Shown: positions 18,474-25,372 of the stretch, in pieces | How the letters are laid out: each line of letters opens with the position of its first letter | How positions within the stretch are numbered: the stretch's first letter is position 1 | NCBI RefSeq assembly: GCF_000252445.1 | Contig: NC_017791.1 | Coordinates: 186,001 to 250,000, forward strand | DNA length: 64,000 bases | Direction: 5' to 3' | Origin: Deinococcus gobiensis I-0 | Lineage (GTDB): Bacteria > Deinococcota > Deinococci > Deinococcales > Deinococcaceae | The notes under the pieces: model-generated | Told to the model about the DNA's origin: nothing | Database searches by the model: none | Seen by the model: only the letters and a program-made list of their open reading frames with translations | Translations under genes and position numbers: made by a program

Positions 18474-18487
18474 GTCACCCCAAGTAC
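18474..18487 (+). promoter_or_regulatory. Shared motif, copy 5
   Basis: GTCACCCCAAGTAC followed by CA rather than AC. It ends 14 nt before the ATG of the duplicated membrane protein; AAGGTGAG in the gap serves as ribosome binding site. Confidence 0.65.
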
Positions 18488-18501
18488 CACCAAGGTGAGC
18501 C

Positions 18502-18906
18502 ATGCTTGAACGCACTCTGGACCACATGGTTTTCCGTTTCCCCTATCGCTACGAAGTCCTGCTGCTGCTGGTGTTCGTGGTCATCCTGGCGTGGCCGCTG
18601 TTCACGGGTTTCCAGGGGTTCGTGATGGGGGTCGTCATCTTTCTGGTGCTGCTCGACGCGCGGAGTGCCAGCCAGTTCAAGCGCGGGACGGAGGACCTGA
18701 CCACTGTGGACCGATACCTGAGCGCCATCCCTTTCCGTTACGAAATCCTGTGCGGCCTGGCAGCCGTGCTGTGGGGCCTGTGGTGGCTCACGGCGGGGAC
18801 GACCGGCTTCATGTTCGGCGTGGGGATTTTCATGCTGGCCCTCCGTGCGCGCAGCAGCTCGCAGCTCAAGCGTGGCACGGCCACGACCTATGTCGAGGTG
18901 GAGTGA
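18502..18906 (+). CDS. Four-helix membrane protein made of two tandem copies
   Basis: I do not recognise this 134-residue protein, but it is clearly an internal duplication. Residues about 11-65 and 74-128 align: FPYRYEVLLLLVF with IPFRYEILCGLAA, MGVVIFLVLLDARSASQFKRGT with FGVGIFMLALRARSSSQLKRGT. Each half has two membrane helices and a basic RS-S-Q-KRGT end, which should face the cytoplasm. It precedes the VirB11-like ATPase by 1 nt, so it could be a membrane dock for that ATPase (inference). Confidence 0.7.
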   Translation: MLERTLDHMVFRFPYRYEVLLLLVFVVILAWPLFTGFQGFVMGVVIFLVLLDARSASQFKRGTEDLTTVDRYLSAIPFRYEILCGLAAVLWGLWWLTAGTTGFMFGVGIFMLALRARSSSQLKRGTATTYVEVE

Positions 18907-18907
18907 C

Positions 18908-19939
18908 GTGCCCCCCATCGTCAGCGAGCTTTCGGGTGTCGCCCAGGTGACGCGGCACCTGAAGTTGCCTCCGCAACCCATCTTCGACCTGAGTACGGAC
19001 GCGGAGTTCGAGGCCCTCCTGGAGAAGCTGCCGATGAGCGTGCAGCCCCTGGTCCGTGACCGCATCCGCGACGTCGAGGAGATTCGCATTCAAGCGTTCA
19101 GCCCCATCGAGGTCCTCTACCGGCACGCGCACATCTTCTACCCCTTCGAGCCCACCATGGAGGACATGAAGGTGCTGGACTCGCTAGGGGCCTGGCGAGA
19201 TGACGGACGCCTGGGCATGGAAGGTACGTTGCACCGCTTCGGCCGGATGGACACCGCCCAGCAGACGAGCCTGGTGACGGTCCGAGTGGCGAAGGCCTTC
19301 GTGGGTCTCGCCGAGCCGCTGCGGCCCTGGCTGGAGAAAGCTCAGGACGGCGTGATCATCATCGGCCTACCCGGTGCGGGCAAGACGGCTCTCCTGCGAG
19401 ATGTGAACCGCATCCTCGGTGAGCGCCTGGCCGGTCGGCTGTTCGTTTGCGACTCGTCGAACGAGATCCTGGGGGACGGCATCCAACCGCACTCGATCAC
19501 CGACTGGCTCTCCCGCGTGCCCATCGGTGACCCGAAACTCCAGCTCTCCAAGCTGAACATGGTGGTGAAAAACTTCCAGCCGCGGTGGATGGTGGTGGAT
19601 GAGGTCAGCAGCCCCGATGACGCACGGGCCATCGGGTACGCGAGGTCACGTGGGGTCCGGGTCGTGATGACGTGGCACGCCGGGAGTCTGGCGAGCGCAT
19701 ACCAGGAGTCCGAGGAGCGGACCCTATGGTCGCTCATCAAGCGCAATGAGGAGGGCATCACGGGACCATGCGTGGCGCAGTTGGGCATCCTGGTCCGAGG
19801 CCGGGGAGAGTACGTGGTCTTCGAGAACTTGACGGAGGCCTTCGCCAGTGTCGCCGCCGGGAACCTGCCGTTGGGTGTTCAGGTGAGCGTCGCACAGGAC
19901 ACACCGTGGGAGAACCGCGAGCAGGCCTTGAGCGGCTGA
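18908..19939 (+). CDS. VirB11/SpoIIIAA-like secretion ATPase
   Basis: This 343-residue cytoplasmic ATPase starts at GTG 18908 just after the previous stop; a longer frame from 18845 would overlap that gene. The N-terminal 130 residues match the VirB11-type N-domain only loosely. Walker A is GLPGAGKT (153-160). The strand WMVVDEVSSPDDARAI followed by GVRVVMTWHAGSL is the Walker B and sensor region. This wording is nearer to the SpoIIIAA branch of secretion ATPases than to classical VirB11. It is the only candidate here for the VirB11 role. A terminator follows after 21 nt. Confidence 0.75.
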   Translation: MPPIVSELSGVAQVTRHLKLPPQPIFDLSTDAEFEALLEKLPMSVQPLVRDRIRDVEEIRIQAFSPIEVLYRHAHIFYPFEPTMEDMKVLDSLGAWRDDGRLGMEGTLHRFGRMDTAQQTSLVTVRVAKAFVGLAEPLRPWLEKAQDGVIIIGLPGAGKTALLRDVNRILGERLAGRLFVCDSSNEILGDGIQPHSITDWLSRVPIGDPKLQLSKLNMVVKNFQPRWMVVDEVSSPDDARAIGYARSRGVRVVMTWHAGSLASAYQESEERTLWSLIKRNEEGITGPCVAQLGILVRGRGEYVVFENLTEAFASVAAGNLPLGVQVSVAQDTPWENREQALSG

Positions 19940-19960
19940 GTGTTCCAGCGGGATGGTTGG

Positions 19961-19993
19961 GGAGGTCCGGAGTACCGGGCCTCCTCTTTTCTT
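19961..19993 (+). terminator. Terminator closing the secretion locus
   Basis: Ten-pair stem GGAGGTCCGG / CCGGGCCTCC (one T-G wobble) with an AGTA loop, then TCTTTTCTTT. Confidence 0.8.
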
Positions 19994-20040
19994 TGGGCGG
20001 TCGTGAGGCCAGCGTCAGAGCACGGCGGTCACACTGACCC

Positions 20041-21255
20041 ATGACGCGAGGTGGGGATTCGACGCGCGGGTGTCGGGGTGTACCGTTCGCCCTGGATGCC
20101 CAAGGGCGAGTCACTGATCCGGCGAAGGCCAGCGCTACGCAACCCTACACCTGCCTGTGGTGCCACGACCGGGTGCATCCTGTTCGGGCCTACCGGCGTC
20201 GGACGGGTCAGACCTGGCGCGCGCACTTCAGCCACGCCCCGCACTCCACCTGTACGGCCACCGGGGAGGGCATCCTTCATCGGGCAGCCAAGCATCTCCT
20301 CCGCCAGCAGCTGCTGCAGCGTCGTGCCTTCGGCCTGCACCTCCTGTGTCTGGACTGCGGCCGTGAGGAAGTGCTGGATTACCAGCTGCGTCCAGGGTGG
20401 CAGGTCAATCTGGAGGTTTCCCTCGGGATCTTCAGGGGCGACGTGGTGATCCAGGACCCCGAGGGTCGCCCGGCCTTCGCCTTTGAGATCCGGGTCACGC
20501 ACGAGGTCGGCGAGGAGAAGGCCCGAGGCCTGAGCTGTCGCTGGGCAGAAGTGGATGCGGATGTTCCTGCACTTCTGAAGGGGGAAGGCGGGGCACTGGA
20601 GCTGTCGGCCGTGAACACGAATCTGTTCTGGTTCCATCCCTGCACCTGTGGCAACAACGCACCGACGAATCTCCTGGCTTTGGAGCGGAAGGCCGCTCGC
20701 GAGGCGGAGGCCCGCCGTGTTCAGGCTGAACGTGTGGAGCAGGAGCGGCGGCGCATGGAGGAGTTGAACCGGCAGGCTGCGCGCGCGGAGGAGGAACGCC
20801 GGGCCTGGGCACAGCAGCGCGAGAGAGAAGCACGTCATGCGGAGCAGGAGCGGCACAAGCAGCAAGGGAGCCGGGATCAATTCATCAAGACGTTTCTGCG
20901 CACGCAGGTTCCGGAAGTGTTCGACCGCCTGATGGTCTTCTCTTGCGTGGTCGCCGATTGTCCGGGGTGCCAGAAGCGTCAGGTGTTCTTCGATCCGGGT
21001 GGGGTGAACATGATGCCGACCTGGGCACCGCATCTCGCCCGGCGCCCCTCGGGCATTCATCCCTGGCAGCCGGTGTGCCCAGCTTGTGATTGGTCAGGGC
21101 CTGTGCCGGCAGGCGAGCGGCGGATGTATCACGGTCATGCCTGGCACGGATCGGCGGCCACCGCCACGCCGACCTCGCTCCGGAGTGCCCTTCCCCACCG
21201 GGCAGCGTCACGAGCGGAGGCGCAGGACTTCTGGTGGAATCGCGAAGAGGACTGA
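20041..21255 (+). CDS. CoiA-like nuclease with coiled coil and zinc ribbon
   Basis: The 404-residue protein begins with a zinc-finger-like YTCLWCHDRV and a WRAHFSHAPHSTC / HRAAKHLL block as in competence protein CoiA. A nuclease-like core follows at about 120-180: VSLGIFRGDVVIQ, then AFEIRVTHEV and a Lys, giving D...E-x-R/K in CoiA order. Residues about 220-285 form a highly charged coiled coil. The C-terminus has two CPxC pairs (CPGCQKRQ, CPACDW), probably a zinc ribbon. CoiA helps process incoming single-stranded DNA in natural transformation; here it lies between transfer genes and a putative origin, so a role in plasmid DNA processing is possible. No strong ribosome binding site is visible. 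Confidence 0.65.
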   Translation: MTRGGDSTRGCRGVPFALDAQGRVTDPAKASATQPYTCLWCHDRVHPVRAYRRRTGQTWRAHFSHAPHSTCTATGEGILHRAAKHLLRQQLLQRRAFGLHLLCLDCGREEVLDYQLRPGWQVNLEVSLGIFRGDVVIQDPEGRPAFAFEIRVTHEVGEEKARGLSCRWAEVDADVPALLKGEGGALELSAVNTNLFWFHPCTCGNNAPTNLLALERKAAREAEARRVQAERVEQERRRMEELNRQAARAEEERRAWAQQREREARHAEQERHKQQGSRDQFIKTFLRTQVPEVFDRLMVFSCVVADCPGCQKRQVFFDPGGVNMMPTWAPHLARRPSGIHPWQPVCPACDWSGPVPAGERRMYHGHAWHGSAATATPTSLRSALPHRAASRAEAQDFWWNREED

Positions 21256-21275
21256 GGGGAGCCGCCGCGCTTCCC

Positions 21276-21294
21276 TCCTCTCTCGCACAGAGGA
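21276..21294. terminator. Hairpin between convergent genes
   Basis: TCCTCT / AGAGGA stem in the 110-nt gap between the CoiA-like gene and the opposite-strand membrane gene. No T-run; weak support. Confidence 0.3.
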
Positions 21295-21364
21295 GAAGGA
21301 GGGCGCGAGGGTCCGACGGGCAGCCGTGGTCCTGATGTACGTCCATGCAGCGACCGACCTTCGC

Positions 21365-21994
21365 TCAGGGTGCGTCGATCAGTAGGGACTGCTCGGGGAT
21401 GGCGAGGCCAGGGCCAGTGGTCCGGATGACCAGTTGGGCGCGCTGCTCCGGTGACAGGCTGAGGAAGAACGTCTGACGGTAACGGCCACAGGGCGTCTCC
21501 AGCTGGAGCACATTCGTCGAGCCTGGATCGAAAGGCAACTGGACGAAGAGGGCGGGACTTCCTTCGGCACTGTGCGGCAGGGTGTCGGACGAGAGCCGGA
21601 TCTGCTGGCCGATGAACTGTTGCACGCCCTGCCGCCAGTTGAGGTTCTGGTAGATCGGTAGGGCGTGCAGGCGGTAGGTCTGGCGGGTATCTGGGGTCAA
21701 GGTGCGGGCGAAGTCCGCCTTCACTTGTTCGTAGGAGGTGGCGGCGGCCGCCCGGATCTCGAGATCGAGTTGGTTGAGTTGGGTGTCGATCTGCGCACGC
21801 GTCTGCCAACCTGGGCTACCACGCACGAAGGCCTGACAGGCCTCGTGGAGGTGGGCGCGCTCCTGGCTGTTCAGGGAGAGGCGCCATCCGAGGGCTGCCA
21901 GGAACGGGAGGGCGACGAGGGCACAGGTAATGAGGAAGCCCCGCGAAGGAGAGAGGACCGGGAACGTGAAGCGAGGCCGGGGGGGCGGACGCAT
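21365..21994 (-). CDS. Hypothetical single-pass membrane protein
   Basis: I do not recognise this 209-residue protein. It has a basic, Pro-rich N-terminus, one membrane helix (about 19-37, GFLITCALVALPFLAALGW), then a helical region with LNQLDLEIRAAAATSYEQVK and a C-terminal beta-rich domain. It should be anchored in the inner membrane with the bulk outside. It shares one base with the stop of the upstream HTH gene, so the two form an operon. Confidence 0.6.
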   Translation of the reverse strand: MRPPPRPRFTFPVLSPSRGFLITCALVALPFLAALGWRLSLNSQERAHLHEACQAFVRGSPGWQTRAQIDTQLNQLDLEIRAAAATSYEQVKADFARTLTPDTRQTYRLHALPIYQNLNWRQGVQQFIGQQIRLSSDTLPHSAEGSPALFVQLPFDPGSTNVLQLETPCGRYRQTFFLSLSPEQRAQLVIRTTGPGLAIPEQSLLIDAP

Positions 21995-22467
21995 CAGGAC
22001 CCTGACTTGAAAACGTCACTGGCCTGAAGTTGCGTGACACTGCGGACGACGTGTTCCTGTCCCTTCTGGATGACGGCGAGCGTCTGTTGGATCTGGGTAA
22101 GCTGGCCGGCGACGTTCGGGGGAAGGGCGGGCCCTGGTGCAGGAGCGAGGAGTGTGGGGAGAGGTTGAGGCGATGAAGTCGGGGAGGTGCGGTCGAGGTA
22201 AGCCCAGAGCTCGGGCATGGAGGTGTAGCGGAGCTTGAGGACGGCGGTCACGGGGATATCGAATTGCTGGGCAAGGGCCTTGGCTTCGAGGAGGCTGTGG
22301 TAGAGCGCCGCGGGGATGATCGCGGCGCGGTACCGCCCTTTTGAGACATCCCCAGTGTGTGGGGAAGGCACGGAGTTGAGGAGGTCACGTGCGTATCGAG
22401 GAGAGCAGTCCAGGGCAGTGGCCAGGTCTTGGATGGTGTAGGACTCAGGGGAAGTGGGAGAAGTCAT
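21994..22467 (-). CDS. HTH protein, possible DNA-binding/partition factor
   Basis: This 157-residue protein has an N-terminal helix-turn-helix of MerR/excisionase flavour: YTIQDLATALDCSPRYARDLLNSV (about 10-33). A helical middle part and a Pro-rich linker follow. The C-terminal helix (QLTQIQQTLAVIQKGQEHVVRSVTQL) is likely for oligomerisation. Its start lies 78 nt from the four 33-bp repeats, which are upstream of it, so the repeats may be its binding site. Partition adaptor or autoregulated repressor are both possible. Confidence 0.55.
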   Translation of the reverse strand: MTSPTSPESYTIQDLATALDCSPRYARDLLNSVPSPHTGDVSKGRYRAAIIPAALYHSLLEAKALAQQFDIPVTAVLKLRYTSMPELWAYLDRTSPTSSPQPLPTLLAPAPGPALPPNVAGQLTQIQQTLAVIQKGQEHVVRSVTQLQASDVFKSGS

Positions 22468-22545
22468 GGATGTCCTTGAAGGAAAAGGAGAGTGGAGGGC
22501 AAAGGTGAGGTCACTCGGGAGCGCGTGATTTCTTGGCTTGATCAG

Positions 22546-22677
22546 TCGGCATAGCTGGCGGTTTTTTATTCCGTATTATCGGCGGAGCTGGCGGTTTTTT
22601 GTTCCCACTAGTTGGCGTAGCTGGCGTAAATTACTTCCGTATTATCGGCATAGCTGGCGGTTTCTTGTTCCGAATAG
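22546..22677 (+). repeat. Four tandem 33-bp direct repeats (iteron-like)
   Basis: Units at 22546, 22579, 22612 and 22645 abut without spacers. The shared core is TCGGCATAGCTGGCGG followed by a T-rich stretch and TTCC. Units 1 and 4 are most alike; unit 3 is the most diverged. A fainter partial unit may precede them (22527-22545). The length of about three helical turns places all copies on one DNA face. Such arrays are binding sites for replication initiators or partition proteins. No Rep gene is recognised in the window. Confidence 0.8.
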
Positions 22678-23094
22678 TCAAGGAGGACGTTCGGGGAGGC
22701 TTTTCTGGGGGCATTTTGGCCTGATTGTGCCCGCTTTGATGAGAGCGCCTGCCAGATGTGCCTGGGTTACTTTTCGCGGGAAATTTGGTTAGATCCAACA
22801 ATATAGATAAGGGAGCTGGAGGGTGGGGTTGAACCCGGAGTTTTTTTACTCCCAGCGCACGCGGAAGGCTTACATCCGCCCGTTTTGATACCTCAGATTC
22901 TCACCTGATTTACTTCTCAAAGCGTCACACCCAAAAATCCCCCACATCCCCCAAACATGAGTCTTTCCTGAGCTTGAGCACCCGCTTCCGCAGACGGCAA
23001 CCTCCACCCCTCTGATCAGATTCGGAACCAGCCTCTCAACCTCCTCGATCAGATTCAAAAGTCACTGACGTTCTTCACTTCCCCTCTCCAGTCC
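22678..23094. other. Non-coding stretch beside the repeats
   Basis: I see no convincing gene here. It is less GC-rich than its surroundings in places (AATATAGATAAG near 22800). It holds an inverted repeat GGAGT/ACTCC around a T-run (22837-22852) and two copies of GATCAGATTC (23014 and 23047), also 33 bp apart. It could be part of an origin of replication or transfer. Confidence 0.4.
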
Positions 23095-23117
23095 TGGCCC
23101 GCGCAAGGCGCGGAGCC
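23095..23117 (+). promoter_or_regulatory. Start-associated hairpin 1
   Basis: Arms GGC-CGCGC and GCGCG-GCC with an AAG loop; start codon 11 nt later. Preceded by CAGTCC. Confidence 0.7.
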
Positions 23118-23128
23118 CAGTCGTCGGC

Positions 23129-23326
23129 ATGCCACCTCCCCAGCAGCCCGCCGATCTACGTCCCTCCGATCAGGTCTGGCGTGACGGCCTCGCCTGGTCT
23201 GTCGAAGCGATCACCTCCACCGAGGTCACCCTCATTCGCTCTCGTCCCCGTCAAGCGCCCCTCCGCCGCATCATCCCCCTCGCCGAACTGGAAGAGCGAG
23301 GCTACACCCTCACCCCGCCCACCTGA
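23129..23326 (+). CDS. Small hypothetical protein (65 aa)
   Basis: Unrecognised small protein. After a Pro-rich start it reads like a compact beta barrel (DQVWRDGLAWSVEAITSTEVTLIRS, then a basic turn and IPLAELEERGYTL), a pattern seen in small phage and plasmid proteins that bind nucleic acid or protein. It is the first gene of the hairpin-marked series, and the hairpin spacing fixes its ATG. The gap to the next hairpin is 10 nt. Confidence 0.55.
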   Translation: MPPPQQPADLRPSDQVWRDGLAWSVEAITSTEVTLIRSRPRQAPLRRIIPLAELEERGYTLTPPT

Positions 23327-23336
23327 CCCTCAGTCC

Positions 23337-23360
23337 TGGCCCGCGCAAGGCGCGGCGCCA
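23337..23360 (+). promoter_or_regulatory. Start-associated hairpin 2
   Basis: TGGC...GCCA base, CGCGC/GCGCG upper stem, AAG loop; ATG 10 nt later. Preceded by CAGTCC. Confidence 0.7.
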
Positions 23361-23370
23361 TGGGCATGGC

Positions 23371-23676
23371 ATGACCAAGCACCTCTTCCGTCCTGCCCCG
23401 AACCGCGCCGTCGACCTGGGATGGGACCGCCCCTGCGGTCACTTCTACCTCAACATCACTGACCCGACTCAGCCCGAGGACGAAGATCAGGTCTACATCA
23501 GCCTGTACGACAACACCCTCTATGACCGCGCCCGGGGTCCGTTCATGGCCGGCCTGACGCTCGACGAATTGCAGCGGAAGTTGGAAGCCTTCGACATCCC
23601 TCTGCCCGATGGTCTCCTCGAACACCTGCGAGAAGATCAGCGACTCAACCGCGGCAACGACCGCACCCCGTGGTAA
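23371..23676 (+). CDS. Small acidic hypothetical protein (101 aa)
   Basis: Unrecognised. The middle is strongly acidic (DPTQPEDEDQVYISLYDN) and the C-terminal half helical with LTLDELQRKLEAF. HFYLNITDP and VYISLYD suggest a small beta sheet. No signal peptide or membrane helix. Acidic small proteins in mobile elements are sometimes DNA mimics, but nothing here proves that. Confidence 0.6.
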   Translation: MTKHLFRPAPNRAVDLGWDRPCGHFYLNITDPTQPEDEDQVYISLYDNTLYDRARGPFMAGLTLDELQRKLEAFDIPLPDGLLEHLREDQRLNRGNDRTPW

Positions 23677-23684
23677 AGCAGGCG

Positions 23685-23708
23685 TGGCCCGCGCAAAGCG
23701 CGGAGCCA
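23685..23708 (+). promoter_or_regulatory. Start-associated hairpin 3
   Basis: TGGC...GCCA base with CGCGC/GCGCG and an AAA loop; preceded by AGGCG. ATG 23718 is 9 nt later. Confidence 0.7.
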
Positions 23709-23717
23709 TGTTCGTGT

Positions 23718-24326
23718 ATGCAAGGTCGACTCACCGGACAGATCATCGGCATCAACTCTGACGACACCAGCGTCACCCTCCACCTGGCCGGGCACACCGA
23801 CAACGGACAGCGAGGCGTCACCTGGATTCATGCCGTCAAGTTCACTGGCTCCCGTCGTCCGAGCATGGCCCTACAGGTCGGTCAACAGGTGGAGGTGGAG
23901 TGCATGGCGATCCATCATGTCTTCACCGTCCGAGGTCAGCAGGCTTCCCGCGTAGAGGTGCTGGGCAAGAGTGTTCGCGTGATCCGAGGCCAGACCGAAC
24001 AGCGGGGACAAGTGCTCTGCCTCAAGAACGCGGTCAATCAGTTCACCTTCTCCGGTCACCTGGTGGACGCGCCCGTCATCAAGACGACGCATCCCGTGAC
24101 GGAAGCGCGCGTCGGTGTCCGCGATAGGACACAGCACGTGCACTACTTCAAGTGCGAGGCCTGGCGAGAACTCGGCGCGCGCCTGGGTCAGACCCGCCGA
24201 GGAGGCGAGTTGATCTTCACGTGCATCTTGCGCCGGGACAAGGCGGGTGAGCGCGCCTTCGACGTCATGGAGGTGCAAGCCCTCCAGTCCGTTCAGCCCC
24301 AGCCCTTGGCCAACGCCGCCGACTGA
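23718..24326 (+). CDS. SSB-like protein with two OB-type domains
   Basis: This 202-residue protein starts at ATG 23718 by hairpin spacing; a longer frame from 23670 would run through the hairpin. The second half reads like a single-stranded-DNA-binding OB fold: FTFSGHLVDAPVIKT, then ARVGVRDRTQHVHYFKCEAWRELGARL, then a basic turn, LIFTCILRRD and a final FDVMEVQALQSV. The first half (GRLTGQIIGINSDDTSVTLHL to VGQQVEVECMAIHHVFTV) looks like a second barrel. Two OB folds per chain is the known layout of Deinococcus/Thermus SSB, although those are longer (about 260-300). It lacks the acidic SSB tip. Likely role: protecting single-stranded plasmid DNA. Confidence 0.6.
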   Translation: MQGRLTGQIIGINSDDTSVTLHLAGHTDNGQRGVTWIHAVKFTGSRRPSMALQVGQQVEVECMAIHHVFTVRGQQASRVEVLGKSVRVIRGQTEQRGQVLCLKNAVNQFTFSGHLVDAPVIKTTHPVTEARVGVRDRTQHVHYFKCEAWRELGARLGQTRRGGELIFTCILRRDKAGERAFDVMEVQALQSVQPQPLANAAD

Positions 24327-24342
24327 ACCTCTCTCACCCCTG

Positions 24343-24364
24343 GCCCCTTCGGGGGCTTGTCCTC
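24343..24364 (+). terminator. GCCCC-TTCG-GGGGC hairpin terminator
   Basis: Five-pair stem with a stable TTCG loop, then TTGTCCTC, 16 nt after the SSB-like gene. Confidence 0.6.
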
Positions 24365-24398
24365 ATGCCCCGTCCCACCGAGACTGGGTCTCCAGTCC

Positions 24399-24422
24399 TG
24401 GCCCGCGCAATGCGCGAGGCCA
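24399..24422 (+). promoter_or_regulatory. Start-associated hairpin 4
   Basis: TGGCC...GGCCA base, CGCGC/GCGCG stem shifted by one relative to copies 1-3, AAT loop; ATG 9 nt later. Preceded by CAGTCC. Confidence 0.7.
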
Positions 24423-24431
24423 CGTGCGCCC

Positions 24432-24782
24432 ATGACCTTCCTGCCCTCTCCCCACACCAGCACGGCCGAAGCCCTCATCCCCATGGAAGGTCTCGCCCTC
24501 CATGATCCTGGCGTGGACGGCCGCACTTATCTCCTGGCCATCCACCGACCACCGCATCCCCTCCAGCTGTTCCCTGGTCGCCGTCTTTTCCTCCGGGAAG
24601 TCCAGCAGGTCCTCGATCTCCGCTGGCACCTCTGGTTGCTTTGCCTTCAGCCTGGTCCTTCCCTGGCTCCAGTGCAGGTCAGCGACCTCGCTTTCCTCAC
24701 TCGCGAGGACACGACGCTGCTGCCGCCCCTCGTGGACCTGACCCAGCTGCAGCATCTCGTGGAACGCGCCTTGCCCGCCTGA
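24432..24782 (+). CDS. Hypothetical protein (116 aa)
   Basis: Unrecognised soluble protein, Leu- and Pro-rich, with GRTYLLAIHRPPHPLQLFPG, FLREVQQVLDLRWHLWLLCL and VSDLAFLTRED. The ATG is set by the hairpin; a longer frame from 24357 would include it. A terminator-like hairpin follows at once. Confidence 0.55.
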   Translation: MTFLPSPHTSTAEALIPMEGLALHDPGVDGRTYLLAIHRPPHPLQLFPGRRLFLREVQQVLDLRWHLWLLCLQPGPSLAPVQVSDLAFLTREDTTLLPPLVDLTQLQHLVERALPA

Positions 24783-24789
24783 TCCCCTG

Positions 24790-24816
24790 GCCCCCGGACG
24801 GGGGCACCTTCCTCTT
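24790..24816 (+). terminator. GCCCCC-GGAC-GGGGGC hairpin
   Basis: Six-pair stem directly after the stop, followed by ACCTTCCTCTT; a weak T-run. Confidence 0.5.
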
Positions 24817-24840
24817 GGTCGCCACCCGGCCGCTCAGACG

Positions 24841-24864
24841 TGGCCCGCGCAGGGCGCGGTGCCG
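24841..24864 (+). promoter_or_regulatory. Start-associated hairpin 5
   Basis: CGCGC/GCGCG stem, AGG loop; the 3' end is GCCG, so the outermost T-A pair is lost. The gap to ATG 24874 holds GGGAGG, a normal ribosome binding site. Confidence 0.65.
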
Positions 24865-24873
24865 GGGGGAGGC

Positions 24874-25281
24874 ATGTCGATCATCATGTCCGAGGTTCCC
24901 GAGCTCACCGCCTTCACGGTCGAGGAAGCGATCCCTGCGACGGGCATCGCCCTGGGCGAGATCACGGCCCGGCCGTGGACGGAGGTCATCGTGCTCCAGC
25001 ATCGGACGGGAGAACTCCACGTCCGAGCAGGCAAGCACGTCACCCGGTCGGATGTGCGTGGGGCCCTCGCTCGGGGGTGGACGGTCTGGCTGGTGAAGCT
25101 GAGCCAGGAGCGTGAGGTGGACCCCTGGGACTTCACCAGCCTCGCCCGCATCACGCCGGATGCGGACGCCGCGACGTACAACGATCGGCTGCTCGACGAG
25201 GCCGGGTACGCCCAAGCTCTCGCCGAAGCGGACACAGACCGACTGCTCCTGAACTTGCAACGACAGCTCCCCCACCTCTGA
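24874..25281 (+). CDS. Hypothetical protein (135 aa)
   Basis: Unrecognised. Predicted mixed alpha/beta: FTVEEAIPATGIALGEI, VIVLQHRTGELHVRAGKHV, VRGALARGWTVWLVKL, then a helical C-terminus LAEADTDRLLLNLQRQL. It is acidic overall. A GTG at 24859 is an alternative start, but the hairpin rule and GGGAGG favour ATG 24874. Confidence 0.55.
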   Translation: MSIIMSEVPELTAFTVEEAIPATGIALGEITARPWTEVIVLQHRTGELHVRAGKHVTRSDVRGALARGWTVWLVKLSQEREVDPWDFTSLARITPDADAATYNDRLLDEAGYAQALAEADTDRLLLNLQRQLPHL

Positions 25282-25287
25282 CCCCTG

Positions 25288-25312
25288 GCCCCCATGCCGG
25301 GGGCATCTTTCT
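25288..25312 (+). terminator. GCCCCC-loop-GGGGGC hairpin terminator
   Basis: Six-pair stem with loop ATGCC just after the stop, followed by ATCTTTCTCC. Confidence 0.5.
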
Positions 25313-25339
25313 CCTGGTGCCCGCCCAGTCTCTCAGGCG

Positions 25340-25363
25340 TGGCCCGCGCAAGGCGCGGAGCCA
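25340..25363 (+). promoter_or_regulatory. Start-associated hairpin 6
   Basis: Same stem and loop as copy 2, with A for C beside the 3' GCCA. ATG follows after GGGGGAGGC (9 nt). Preceded by AGGCG. Confidence 0.7.
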
Positions 25364-25372
25364 GGGGGAGGC

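Noticed and set aside
22546..22677. CRISPR array
   Set aside because: The 33-bp units abut without spacers and are imperfect; no cas genes are seen.
22538..22792. Frame encoding an 11-residue repeat (RHSWRFF-type) across the 33-bp array
   Set aside because: It needs a TTG start without a ribosome binding site, codons are not GC-biased like neighbouring genes, and the tail is of low quality. The DNA repeat itself is the simpler explanation.
22870..23058. Minus-strand 62-residue frame with a Ser-Gly-Lys-Thr word
   Set aside because: No full P-loop context, no ribosome binding site, and it lies in a non-coding AT-richer stretch.
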